Positions 1-7,423 of a stretch of DNA of 15,688 nt are shown here, one piece after another (the stretch's first letter is position 1; every line of letters begins with the position of its first letter). The DNA is from Paracoccaceae bacterium. Its GTDB lineage: Bacteria > Pseudomonadota > Alphaproteobacteria > Rhodobacterales > Rhodobacteraceae. The stretch lies in NCBI GenBank assembly GCA_013214715.1, contig JABSSB010000145.1, positions 1-15,688 of the forward strand. The letters run 5' to 3'. Both the position numbers and the translations under genes were made by a program. The notes below the pieces were generated by a model. That model was not told where the DNA came from and made no database searches. It saw nothing but the letters and a program-made list of their open reading frames with translations.

Positions 1-93
1 CAGGACCTCAAGCTGTTCGGGGCTCACCGCATCTTCAAAAACGGCGTAACCCTGTTCGCGAAACTCTTCAACCGACGACATCTGGTCCGTCAT
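1..93 (-). CDS. Probable phytanoyl-CoA dioxygenase-like protein (N-terminal 31 residues only)
   Basis: The minus strand from the ATG at 91-93 is open to the window edge and encodes 31 residues. The segment FREQGYAVFEDAVSPEQLEVL resembles the opening helix-strand of PhyH-family non-heme Fe(II)/2-oxoglutarate dioxygenases, which typically begin with a phrase like F-x-x-x-G-Y-x-V-x-x-x-x-x-x-P. The iron-binding H-x-D...H residues would lie outside the window, so the family call rests on the N-terminus alone. No clear ribosome binding site is seen. The gene follows the TRAP binding-protein gene on the same strand after 54 bp, with an intrinsic terminator between them, so it may be expressed by read-through or from its own promoter. 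Confidence 0.5.
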   Translation of the reverse strand, partial: MTDQMSSVEEFREQGYAVFEDAVSPEQLEVL

Positions 94-112
94 TGATTGC
101 GTGCGGCACAAG

Positions 113-139
113 AAAAAGGGGCGCCCGATGGGGCGCCCC
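113..139 (-). terminator. Intrinsic terminator after the TRAP binding-protein gene
   Basis: GGGGCGCCC (118-126) pairs perfectly with GGGCGCCCC (131-139) across a 4-nt loop, giving a 9-bp all-GC stem. Read on the minus strand, the stem is followed at once by TTTTT (113-117). It lies 9 bp past the stop codon of the TRAP binding-protein gene. This is a textbook Rho-independent terminator for the minus-strand dctQMP unit. Confidence 0.9.
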
Positions 140-147
140 GGTTTGCA

Positions 148-1212
148 TTATTTGATGTCAGCCATTCGGGCTGCGTTGACTTCTTCTTCGGCCACAGCCA
201 CGGCTGCGACCAAAGCACCAAAGGCTTCCGCACCGCCATCGACATTGGCTTTGAACCAGTCGTAAACCGGTGCCGCCGCGTCTTTGAAGGCTGCCTTTTC
301 GTCCGGGGTTGGCACATAGAGATCACCGCCACCGGCGACAAAGTCTTCATAGGCCTGGATCGACTTGCGTTTGGGCGACGCAAAGGTCGCTTGCTGAAGC
401 TGGTAGAAGCCGTCTGACACCACAACACGCAGGTCTTCGGGCATGGACATGAACTTCTCGTTATTCATGAACCAAAGCGCCCCCATATAGGCGTGACCAT
501 CCAGCGTCACATATTGCAGCCCGGCATCCGGGAACTTCATGTTCATGATATCGGTGATGCCGTTCTTGGAGCCTTCAACCACACCGGTCTGCAGCGAGGT
601 AAACAGCTCGGGCCACGGAATGGGTGTGGGCGAGGCGCCCAGGGCGCGCACCAGCTCCTGCGGCAGATCCGCGACCACAGTGCGGATTTTCAAACCGTCC
701 ATATCGCCGGGGCCTGCAATACGCTTTTGCGTATTGGCAAAGTTGCGCCAGCCGCCGGTATTGCCAATGGTCATCAGGCGCACGGCCCCGCCAGAGGTGT
801 CGGACACCATCTGCTTCATTGTCTGCACAAAGCCGCTGTCATTGGCCAGCACGGCTTCGGCGATGCGGTCATCCGACATCAGATAGGGCAGGTCGAGAAC
901 CTGTACGAAGGGGAAGATCCCCGCTGTCCCGCCCGAGGTCTGGATCACCACGTCGATCTGGCCTTCGGCCACGCCCTGCAGACACTCGGCGCCGTTCGAG
1001 CACAACTGCGTCCCGATGAACAGCTCCACCGCGATAGCACCGTTCGAGGCCGCTTCGACATAGTTCTTGAACACGACGAGACCGTCATAGTCTTCGTCGT
1101 TTTCGTTAGAGTTTGCGGTTGCGCGGATCGTGAAATCCTGCGCCTGCGTAGCGATCGACGACGCGGCCAGCATGGTCGCGGCGGTCAACGCCTTCAGCGT
1201 GGTTTTGAGCAT
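148..1212 (-). CDS. dctP: TRAP transporter solute-binding protein (DctP family)
   Basis: Periplasmic receptor that captures an organic anion and delivers it to the TRAP permease encoded directly upstream. The 354-residue length is normal for the family. A Sec signal peptide is visible (Lys-rich start, hydrophobic core, predicted cleavage after ATQA near residue 24). The signature G-L-K-I-R around residues 173-177 supplies the arginine that binds the substrate carboxylate in DctP proteins, and it is followed by the typical P-W-P-E-L-F-T-S-L-Q-T-G-V-V-E-G segment near 199-213. Cys71 and Cys77 bracket a short loop and could form a periplasmic disulfide. The ATG at 1210-1212 follows a strong GGGAGGA ribosome site. 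The gene is 26 bp downstream of the large permease gene and is closed by a strong terminator, so it ends the transporter unit. The substrate cannot be read from sequence; a sugar acid or related carboxylate is a guess. Confidence 0.93.
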   Translation of the reverse strand: MLKTTLKALTAATMLAASSIATQAQDFTIRATANSNENDEDYDGLVVFKNYVEAASNGAIAVELFIGTQLCSNGAECLQGVAEGQIDVVIQTSGGTAGIFPFVQVLDLPYLMSDDRIAEAVLANDSGFVQTMKQMVSDTSGGAVRLMTIGNTGGWRNFANTQKRIAGPGDMDGLKIRTVVADLPQELVRALGASPTPIPWPELFTSLQTGVVEGSKNGITDIMNMKFPDAGLQYVTLDGHAYMGALWFMNNEKFMSMPEDLRVVVSDGFYQLQQATFASPKRKSIQAYEDFVAGGGDLYVPTPDEKAAFKDAAAPVYDWFKANVDGGAEAFGALVAAVAVAEEEVNAARMADIK

Positions 1213-1238
1213 GTGTTCCTCCCTGATTTACTCAAACC

Positions 1239-2714
1239 TTAATTGGCGAACCCGGTTAGACGCGGGATCGTCATGGAAATGGCCGGAAAATAGGTGATCA
1301 GGAAGATCACCGCGATTTCGATGGCCAGAAATGGCAAAATGGCACGGGCGATGGTTTCGACCTTTTCCCGACTGACCGAGGCCGCGACAAACAGCACCAG
1401 CCCCATCGGCGGTGTGGCCAGGCCCACGGTCAGGTTCACCGACATGATGATCGCGAAATGGATCGGATCGACGCCGAGATCGGTAAAGATCGGGCCCAGG
1501 ATGGGACCTAGGATGATGATCGCAGGTCCTGCATCCAGGAACATACCCACGATGAACAGCAGCAGGTTGATCAGCAGTAGCAGAATTAACGGGTTTTCGC
1601 TGAGGTTCAGAATGAACTCGGCGAGGATCTGCGGCGCATAGCTCAGGCTGACTACGGTCTTGAACGCCATCGCGGCCCCGACCAGCAGCAGAACGACAGC
1701 AGAGGTGATGCCAGCACGGGTGAAAATGTCGGGCAAGTCGCGCGGCTTTAGGCTGCGCAAAATGCCAAAGCCCACCACAAGCGCGTAAGCCACAGCGATC
1801 GCGGCGGCTTCGGTTGGGGTAAAGACCCCGCCCAGAATTCCGCCAAGGATCAAAACGGGCGTTTGTAGCGGCACCATGGCGCGTTTGCAGACCATGCGAA
1901 AATCATGGCTGACCAACTGCCGAAGCCCCAGAAACAGCGCATGCGCCACAACCAGCGCGCCGCCCAACGTGGCCCAGCTTGTCAAGCTCGACACCTCATC
2001 ACCCAAAGGCAGAAAAGCCCAGATCAGCAGTGCAATGTTCAACCGCACCAACGCAAAACTGACCCACCATTCAACAGGCCCGAGCTGCGTGCCGGTCAGG
2101 ACAACGCGATGTGCGGCAGGCAGGTCATAACGGTCCGCCGTGATGCGGACCATCACCATCAGGCCAACGCCGACCAGAATGCCCGGCACGATCCCGGCGA
2201 GGAAAAGCGCGGCCACGCTTTCGCCCATGACATAGGCATAAATGATCATGATGCCCGACGGTGGGATGATCGGCCCGATCACGGAACTTGCAGCTGTGAT
2301 CGCCGCCGCATATTTGCGGGAGTAGCCCTCTTTCTCCATCGCCGGGATCAGCATGGAGCCCAAAGCCGAGGTGTCTGCCACGGCCGAGCCGGACAGGCCT
2401 GCAAACAGGATCGAGGACAGAATATTCACTTGTGCCAGACCGCCGCGCAGATGGCCCATAAGCGCCTGCGAAAACTCGACCAGCCGTTCGGTGATGCCGC
2501 CGCGGTTCATCAACTCTCCGGCCAGCATGAAAAACGGGATCGCCATCAGCGGAAAGCTGTCCATACCATTGTAGACATTGCGATAAAGAAGCGTGATGTC
2601 GCTTTCCTGACCCGCCAGCCAAAGTAACAGTCCGGGCGCTGCCAAAAGCCCAAAGAACACCGGAAGCCCGATCAGCAGAAACAGTAGAAAAACAGGAAGG
2701 AACCAGACCAGCAT
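1239..2714 (-). CDS. dctM: TRAP transporter large permease subunit (DctM family), with an enlarged middle region
   Basis: Inner-membrane transport subunit of a sodium-dependent TRAP system. Family features are clear: the N-terminal hydrophobic pair, P-L-M-A-I-P-F-F-M-L-A-G near residues 55-66, the G-L-S-G-S-A-V-A-D-T-S segment near 106-116, I-I-P-P-S-G-I-M near 149-156, and G-G-I-x-G-G-V-F-T-P-T-E-A-A-A near 291-305. At 491 residues it is about 60 longer than the usual 425-430. The extra sequence lies around residues 195-275 and includes two hydrophobic stretches (about 225-237 and 248-264), so it may add two membrane spans. The ATG abuts the TAG stop of the small permease gene with no spacer, which implies translational coupling. 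It is followed after 26 bp by the binding-protein gene. Confidence 0.93.
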   Translation of the reverse strand: MLVWFLPVFLLFLLIGLPVFFGLLAAPGLLLWLAGQESDITLLYRNVYNGMDSFPLMAIPFFMLAGELMNRGGITERLVEFSQALMGHLRGGLAQVNILSSILFAGLSGSAVADTSALGSMLIPAMEKEGYSRKYAAAITAASSVIGPIIPPSGIMIIYAYVMGESVAALFLAGIVPGILVGVGLMVMVRITADRYDLPAAHRVVLTGTQLGPVEWWVSFALVRLNIALLIWAFLPLGDEVSSLTSWATLGGALVVAHALFLGLRQLVSHDFRMVCKRAMVPLQTPVLILGGILGGVFTPTEAAAIAVAYALVVGFGILRSLKPRDLPDIFTRAGITSAVVLLLVGAAMAFKTVVSLSYAPQILAEFILNLSENPLILLLLINLLLFIVGMFLDAGPAIIILGPILGPIFTDLGVDPIHFAIIMSVNLTVGLATPPMGLVLFVAASVSREKVETIARAILPFLAIEIAVIFLITYFPAISMTIPRLTGFAN

Positions 2715-3293
2715 CTATTCGGCCCCCAGATCCGCAGGACCCACCGGAGCGAGCTGATCGCCACCGCCCAGCAGGCGCACGATTTCGCGCAGGATCAACT
2801 CGATATTGACCAGCACCAGAAGCACCACGCCCACGAAAAGCGATGTCATCATCCAACTGCGCGGCACCCGCAGCCAGCCGTCAAATGTTGGGACGAAAAG
2901 CGATGCGGTGGCAAACCGCCCGCCAAAGCCCGTGATTTCTTTCCAGCCGATCTGAACGGCCACCACCAGCACAAGCAGGGAAATCAGCAGCAAAAAGATC
3001 GACAACAGCCTGGGCAGAACACCTGGGAGCAGGCCGGAGACCATGTCAATCGCCACGAAGCCGCCGCGCCGAAAGGCCGTGGGCGCCATCAGACCCGCAC
3101 TCCACAACATGGCAAAGCGCGCGGCCTCATCCGGCCAAGGCAGGGCATTGTTCAGAACATAGCGAAAGAAGACCTGAATCAAGATCGCCAGAACCATCGC
3201 GGCAATGCAGGCGGCGCCGATGCCCCGTCCCACCGCCAAAAGCGCGGCGTTCAAACCTCCCAGCAGTCGCGTGACTGCCAAAACTGCGCCCAT
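2715..3293 (-). CDS. dctQ: TRAP transporter small permease subunit (DctQ family)
   Basis: The four-span membrane subunit that partners the large permease and scaffolds TRAP complexes. The protein has 192 residues and four hydrophobic segments (about 22-45, 60-75, 88-115 and 145-168). The family signature sits in the middle: N-A-L-P-W-P-D-E-A-A-R-F near residues 50-61, then M-L-W-S-A-G-L-M-A-P-T-A-F-R-R-G-G near 62-78. The ATG at 3291-3293 is preceded by GGAGGG at a suitable distance. It is the first gene of the transporter unit and its TAG directly abuts the ATG of dctM. A 153-bp gap separates it from the aldo-keto reductase gene on the same strand, leaving room for its own promoter and operator. 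Confidence 0.92.
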   Translation of the reverse strand: MGAVLAVTRLLGGLNAALLAVGRGIGAACIAAMVLAILIQVFFRYVLNNALPWPDEAARFAMLWSAGLMAPTAFRRGGFVAIDMVSGLLPGVLPRLLSIFLLLISLLVLVVAVQIGWKEITGFGGRFATASLFVPTFDGWLRVPRSWMMTSLFVGVVLLVLVNIELILREIVRLLGGGDQLAPVGPADLGAE

Positions 3294-3314
3294 CGGCGCC
3301 CTCCCTGATGTCCG

Positions 3315-3342
3315 ACGCCGTTTTATGCGGCGTTTATGCGCC
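3315..3342. promoter_or_regulatory. Inverted and direct repeat cluster upstream of dctQ, candidate operator
   Basis: ACGCCG (3315-3320) and CGGCGT (3328-3333) form a 6-bp inverted repeat around a 7-nt A/T-rich centre, 22 bp upstream of the dctQ start. On the minus strand the phrase GCATAAA occurs twice, 11 bases apart, as GGCGCATAAACG (3342-3331) and then CCGCATAAAACGG. The first copy matches the GGCGCAAAATCG arm of the inverted repeat beside the GntR gene (5600-5611) at 10 of 12 positions. A shared operator is therefore possible, though the match is short and could be chance. Confidence 0.35.
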
Positions 3343-3446
3343 GGGTTTGCCCCGGTCCCATCTGTGGCACCTTTGCGATGCCGGCCATTTTTTTCACCCT
3401 TTCATATTCGTCCCTCGCAAGGCAATCATCCATTGCCTGCAATGCG

Positions 3447-4337
3447 TTATGGCACTTCTGTCCCCAAAGCGGCTTCATACAGCTGATACCAGCTTTGACG
3501 CGTCAGCTTGACCTTCAACGCGTCCGAGATTTTACCAATCCGCTCAAGATTGTTGGTTCCCATCACCGGCAGAATGCCCGCCGGGTGATGCAGCAGGAAG
3601 GCCACGGCCACGGCGGCCCGATCCACGCCAAACTCGGCGGCGATCTGGTCGGCCATTTTGCCAACAGCGCTGTCGCCCGTCATCAGGCTGCCACCGCCCA
3701 AAGGCGACCAGGCCATCAGATGCGTGCCCAGCCGTTGATGAAAGGCCAGATCACCATTGGTGAAGGGGCTGATTTCACCCAGCGAGATTTCGATCTGGTT
3801 GGTCACCAATGGCGCTACCATCGCCGATTGCAGCAGGTCCCAATCCCAGGGGCGGAAATTCGATACACCCACCGCGCGGACCTTGCCGCTGGCCACAACC
3901 TCATCCAGTGCCGCGCCGGTTTCATGATGATCCATCAGCGGATCGGGGCGGTGAATCAGCAACACGTCAATATGGTCGATGCCCATATCGGTCAGAGAGT
4001 TTTCCACTGATTGCAGGATGTGTGCGCGCGACGTGTCATAGTACTTGCACGGTGCATCGGCATATCGGCCCATTGGCGCGACGATGTCGCACTTGGTCAC
4101 AATCTCCATCTGGCTGCGCAGGCCGGGATCGGCTTTCAGAGCCTCTCCAAAAATCGCCTCCGCCGTGTATCCGCCATAGATATCGGCCTGATCAAAGGTT
4201 GTGAGGCCCTGATCGAGGCAGGATTTGATTTTGGCCGTCACATGCCCGACCGAGGTGTCGGCATCATCTCCAACCCGCCACATCCCGTAAATCAGACGGC
4301 TGAATTCCAGATCGGGGGCAATCGATACGCGCTCCAT
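3447..4337 (-). CDS. Aldo-keto reductase (YdhF-like)
   Basis: NADPH-dependent cytosolic oxidoreductase with a TIM-barrel fold, 296 residues, normal for the family. The catalytic tetrad of aldo-keto reductases is visible: Asp49 and Tyr54 in the segment F-D-Q-A-D-I-Y-G-G-Y, Lys82 in V-T-K-C-D, and His129 in L-L-I-H-R-P-D-P. The G-V-S-N-F segment near 157-161, the Q-I-E-I-S-L strand and the W-S-P-L-G-G-G loop further along match the YdhF/oxidoreductase branch, as does the G-T-N-N-L-E-R-I cofactor-side motif near the C-terminus. The ATG at 4335-4337 shares one base with the TGA of the upstream monooxygenase gene (TGATG), so the two are likely translationally coupled. The substrate is unknown; the context suggests interconversion of a hydroxy/oxo group on the compound imported by the adjacent TRAP system. 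Confidence 0.9.
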   Translation of the reverse strand: MERVSIAPDLEFSRLIYGMWRVGDDADTSVGHVTAKIKSCLDQGLTTFDQADIYGGYTAEAIFGEALKADPGLRSQMEIVTKCDIVAPMGRYADAPCKYYDTSRAHILQSVENSLTDMGIDHIDVLLIHRPDPLMDHHETGAALDEVVASGKVRAVGVSNFRPWDWDLLQSAMVAPLVTNQIEISLGEISPFTNGDLAFHQRLGTHLMAWSPLGGGSLMTGDSAVGKMADQIAAEFGVDRAAVAVAFLLHHPAGILPVMGTNNLERIGKISDALKVKLTRQSWYQLYEAALGTEVP

Positions 4338-5490
4338 CAGCGGCGAACTCCATTTCCAAGGGGGGTGGCGGGGGTGCTGGCGGGTACGCGCCCATATTCA
4401 TGCGGCAGAGAACAGGTTTTCATGTTTGGCAAAACCCGCGTGCCGAAATGTTTGGCTTCATCGATATGCGGATAGCCCGAGAAGATGAAGGCGCGAATAC
4501 CCATCTTCTGATACTCTTCGATCTTGCTCATCACCTGATCGGTGGAGCCGACCAAGGCCGCCCCGCAACCCGACCGGGCCCGGCCCACGCCGGTCCACAG
4601 GCCCGGTTCGACATAGCCATATTCATCCGCCAACTCGCGGTTCTTGGCTTGGTGGCTCACCCCGAGCGATGTGCTGTCCAGCGCCCGCTCCCGGATCGCG
4701 CGGCCATACTCGTCATCCAGTTTCGAGACGATGTAATCGGCGTATTCCTGCGCCTCGGCCTCGGTATCGCGCACGATCATGTGCACGCGCAGCCCGTAAT
4801 CGAGCGTGCGGTCATATTTTTCAGCCACGGCATTTACAGCTGTCATCCGCTGCGCGAGCATGTCCTTGGTTTCCGGCCACATCAAATACACATCGCAATG
4901 CTGCCCGCAAAGCTCCAGTGCATCGGGGCTGTAGCCGCCGAAATACAAAAGCGGCCCGCCGATCTGATAGGGACGCGCTGGATCAGTGGTCAGGCCCTCG
5001 AAGTTGTAGACCTCACCTTTGTAGGTGATCTCATCCTGCGTCCAGGCTTGTTTGAGGATCTCGACCACCTCGCGCGACCGCTGATAACGGTAGGGGGAAG
5101 GTGCTTTTTCGCCGGGGAAATCGGACGAGATGATGTTGACAGTCAGCCGACCCTTCAGCATGTGATCCAGCGTCGCGATCGTGCGCGCCAGCATGATCGG
5201 CTGCATCTCGCACAGCGCACCGCCGCCAGCATGTTGATCTTTTCGGTGATTGGCGCGCAGCCCGCCACAAAGGACAATGTGTCCTGCCCCACCTGATAGG
5301 ATGACGGGCACAGGATGTTCCGAAACCCTTGCGCTTCGGCCTCTTTAACAATGTCCGAACAATGCTCCCAGCTTGAGCGCAGATCGCCATCCGGAGCGCC
5401 AAGGAACTGATAGTCATCCGAACAAAGCGCAGAAAACCAAGACACCTCCGCCGCGTCCAGATCGGGGGATGTGACTGGAACCACTGTCAT
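4337..5490 (-). pseudogene. LLM-class flavin-dependent monooxygenase (SsuD-like), frameshifted
   Basis: Two overlapping reading frames encode one protein. From the ATG at 5488-5490 (ribosome site GGGAGGG upstream) the first frame gives about 93 family-like residues up to A-A-V-R-C. The homology then continues in another frame as E-M-Q-P-I-M-L-A-R-T-I-A-T-L-D to the TGA at 4337-4339. Adding one base near 5211 restores a 384-residue product, the usual size for SsuD-like FMNH2-dependent monooxygenases. Family marks downstream include L-Y-F-G-G-Y-S-P-D-A, the G-V-G-R-A-R-S-G-C-G-A-A-L-V-G segment and F-I-F-S-G-Y-P-H-I-D-E-A-K. Relatives desulfonate alkanesulfonates or oxidise other small molecules with O2; the substrate here is not readable. 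As written the gene yields no full-length enzyme. A single sequencing error or a real 1-nt deletion both explain it, and the rest of the sequence is well conserved. Confidence 0.85.
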
Positions 5491-5541
5491 TTTGGGGACG
5501 CCCTCCCAAGCCTCGCATTTACACCTTGCGTAGCAGGCGGT

Positions 5542-5566
5542 TTGATGTAGATCAATACTGCATCAA
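5542..5566. promoter_or_regulatory. Fnr-type box TTGAT-N4-ATCAA (5542-5555) inside a longer dyad
   Basis: TTGATGTAGATCAA at 5542-5555 is an exact match to the Fnr/FnrL half-site pair TTGAT-N4-ATCAA used by Crp/Fnr-family regulators in alphaproteobacteria. Its centre lies 58 bp from the monooxygenase start and 65 bp from the GntR GTG. A weak minus-strand -10 (TGTAAA, about 5518-5523) would place the box near -40, the position of a classic activator site. The same stretch also reads as a 25-bp dyad, TTGATG (5542-5547) with CATCAA (5561-5566) plus AG/CT inside, matching at 8 of 9 outer pairs. Which of the two is functional cannot be decided by eye. Confidence 0.6.
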
Positions 5567-5570
5567 TTTC

Positions 5571-5611
5571 CGATTTTGTGCCTTGCTGAGGCCAAGTTCG
5601 GCGCAAAATCG
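5571..5611. promoter_or_regulatory. Long inverted repeat next to the GntR start, probable autoregulatory operator
   Basis: CGATTTTGTGCC (5571-5582) and GGCGCAAAATCG (5600-5611) are inverted repeats matching at 11 of 12 positions with a 17-nt spacer. The second arm ends 2 bases before the GTG at 5614. The spacing and location between divergent genes fit an operator for the adjacent GntR-family protein, which would control both its own gene and the monooxygenase/reductase operon. An RNA hairpin in the GntR leader is an alternative, but no U-tract follows, which argues against a terminator. Confidence 0.6.
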
Positions 5612-5613
5612 AC

Positions 5614-6327
5614 GTGACCCAGATGGACCAATCCCGCTCCAGTGACCTGCCGAAATACCTGCAAATCTCCGAATCGCTGATCCGCGATATCGGCGCGGGC
5701 GTGCTGGCAGATGGCACCCGCTTGCCGCCCGAACGGGATATGGCAGCAGGGCTTGGCATTTCCGTTGGCACGCTGCGCAAGGCGCTGTCGGAGATCGAAG
5801 CCAAAGGCCTGCTAAGCCGCGTGCAAGGCTCAGGCAATTACATCAAGGCAGGCCGGGTGACGGGGTCAATCTATGGGATGTTCCGTCTGGAAAAGCCTGG
5901 TGGCGGTGGTTTGCCGCGGGCAGCGTTTCTGGATGTGCGGACTGTTGCGAAACCGGCTGATCTGCCGCCCTTTGGCACATCGGATCAAGCCACGCGGATG
6001 CGTCGGTTACGCTCTCTCGACAGCACGGTGATGGCGGTCGAGGAGATTTGGCTGGATGCCGAGGCCGGGGTGCTGAGCACGGACACTGTTTCTGAGTCAC
6101 TCTACCACGCGTATCGCGAGATTTTGGGTCTGCAGGTTCTGCGCGCCGAAGACCGCGTGGGTCTTGGGAGCGTGCCGGATTGGGCACCCGCGCAGTTTCC
6201 GCTGGACGCCGGGACCACTTGCGGTTTTATCGAACGCTTTACATGGGGCGCGCAGACCGCCCCGGTGGAATATTCGCGCACATGGTTCGACCCGTCGCGG
6301 GCGGTCTATGTGCAGCGCCTGGGATGA
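5614..6327 (+). CDS. GntR-family transcriptional regulator with UTRA (HutC-type) effector domain
   Basis: One-component DNA-binding regulator of 237 residues. The N-terminal winged helix-turn-helix spans about residues 13-78: Y-L-Q-I-S-E-S-L-I-R-D-I, then L-P-P-E-R-D-M-A-A-G-L-G-I-S-V-G-T-L-R-K-A-L, then the wing L-L-S-R-V-Q-G-S-G-N-Y-I. The C-terminal part (about 90-235) has the pattern of a UTRA ligand-binding domain, including V-E-E-I-W-L-D and the closing V-E-Y-S-R-T-W-F-D. The GTG at 5614 is the longest start; the ATG at 5623 is equally possible because neither has a good ribosome site. It is divergent from the monooxygenase operon and 10 bp upstream of the Gfo/Idh/MocA gene, so it probably senses a substrate or intermediate of this locus and represses both sides. 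The effector is unknown. Confidence 0.9.
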   Translation: MTQMDQSRSSDLPKYLQISESLIRDIGAGVLADGTRLPPERDMAAGLGISVGTLRKALSEIEAKGLLSRVQGSGNYIKAGRVTGSIYGMFRLEKPGGGGLPRAAFLDVRTVAKPADLPPFGTSDQATRMRRLRSLDSTVMAVEEIWLDAEAGVLSTDTVSESLYHAYREILGLQVLRAEDRVGLGSVPDWAPAQFPLDAGTTCGFIERFTWGAQTAPVEYSRTWFDPSRAVYVQRLG

Positions 6328-6337
6328 GGGAGCGCCC

Positions 6338-7423
6338 ATGACAAACTACGGCATAATCGGCTGCGGCATGATGGGGCAGGAGCATCTGCGAAACATCGCT
6401 CTGCTACCCGGGGCAGAGGTCACGGCGATTTTTGAGCCAGACGCCGCGATGCAAGAGGCGTCAAAACCTTTTGCGCCCAAGGCTCGGTTTTACAACAGCC
6501 TCGACAGCCTGCTCACCCAACCCGATTTGGATTGCCTGCTGATCGCCAGTCCGAATTTCCGCCATGTCGCGCAGATGCAGACCATCGCTGCCACACGTCC
6601 CTTGCCGCTGCTGGTGGAAAAGCCGCTATTCACCGATCCGACACAAGGTGACGCGCTGCGCGAGCTCGAATCCAGCTATCCTGCGCCGATCTGGGTGGCG
6701 ATGGAATATCGCTATATGCCACCTATTGCGGCGCTGTTGGAGCAGGCACTGCAGGCCACGGGCGGTATTCGGATGCTGTCGATCCGTGAACACCGCTTTC
6801 CGTTTCTGGAAAAGATCGGGGACTGGAACCGGTTCAACCGCTACACCGGTGGCACCTTCGTCGAAAAATGCTGTCATTTCTTCGATCTCATGCGGCATGC
6901 ATTGGGGTCAGAGCCGGTGCGGGTCATGGCTTCGGCCGGACAGGATGTGAACCATCTGAGCGAAACCTATGGAGGCGAAACGCCCGATATCCTCGACAAT
7001 GGCTATGTGATCGTCGATTTCGCCAGCGGTGCCCGCGCGATGCTGGAGCTTTGCATGTTCGCCGAAGGCGCACGCTATCAGGAAGAGATTTCGGCTACGG
7101 GCATCGCTGGCAAGATCGAAGCCTTCGTGCCGGGGCCGGGCCGGTTCTGGCCAAGCCATTTGGGCGATGCGCCTGTGCCGCAGGTCATTGTCTCGCCCCG
7201 CGACCCGAAAGGCCCGCAGGTGGTAGATGTGCCGGTGGACGCGGACCTGCTGGAGGCCGGAGACCATAACGGTTCGACCTTCTACCAGCATCAGGGATTT
7301 CTCGAATTGGTGCGGGGGGACCGACAAACGCCCGCAGTGTCGCTGCGCGATGGGCGCATCGCGGTCGAAATGGGGCTGGCCGCGCAGCAATCTGCGGCGG
7401 AAGGGCGCGTCATCACGCTGTGA
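6338..7423 (+). CDS. Gfo/Idh/MocA-family NAD(P)-dependent oxidoreductase
   Basis: Cytosolic dehydrogenase or related enzyme of the glucose-fructose oxidoreductase/inositol dehydrogenase family, 361 residues, a normal length. The N-terminal Rossmann fold opens with Y-G-I-I-G-C-G-M-M-G (residues 4-13). The family's E-K-P motif is at 94-96, with Lys95 the usual catalytic lysine. The second conserved block, G-G-T-F-V-E-K-C-C-H-F-F-D (171-183), carries His180 and Asp183 in the substrate pocket. The ATG at 6338 has a GAGGGAG ribosome site and follows the regulator stop by 10 bp; longer in-frame extensions into the regulator gene are not plausible. The likely substrate is a sugar, inositol or sugar acid supplied by the TRAP system, but members are too varied to name it. 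Confidence 0.9.
   Translation: MTNYGIIGCGMMGQEHLRNIALLPGAEVTAIFEPDAAMQEASKPFAPKARFYNSLDSLLTQPDLDCLLIASPNFRHVAQMQTIAATRPLPLLVEKPLFTDPTQGDALRELESSYPAPIWVAMEYRYMPPIAALLEQALQATGGIRMLSIREHRFPFLEKIGDWNRFNRYTGGTFVEKCCHFFDLMRHALGSEPVRVMASAGQDVNHLSETYGGETPDILDNGYVIVDFASGARAMLELCMFAEGARYQEEISATGIAGKIEAFVPGPGRFWPSHLGDAPVPQVIVSPRDPKGPQVVDVPVDADLLEAGDHNGSTFYQHQGFLELVRGDRQTPAVSLRDGRIAVEMGLAAQQSAAEGRVITL

Noticed and set aside
2125..2856. A 243-codon minus-strand frame overlapping the dctM/dctQ junction
   Set aside because: Arg/Gly/His-rich and without membrane segments; it is a shifted reading of two clearly recognisable TRAP permease genes.
3341..3355. CCGGG/CCCGG hairpin in the dctQ upstream region
   Set aside because: A 5-bp stem in GC-rich DNA is expected by chance.
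3417..3440. Stem-loop just after the aldo-keto reductase stop (GGCAAT/ATTGCC core)
   Set aside because: The core stem is only 6-7 bp with a bulge and no T-tract follows, so it is not a convincing terminator.
4400..5296. Open frame of 298 codons antisense to the monooxygenase gene
   Set aside because: No recognisable domains or ribosome site; the minus strand carries family-level homology throughout despite the frameshift.
6164..6337. Longer in-frame start for the Gfo/Idh/MocA gene inside the regulator gene
   Set aside because: The extension is not family-like, while the ATG at 6338 has a good ribosome site and begins exactly at the Rossmann strand.
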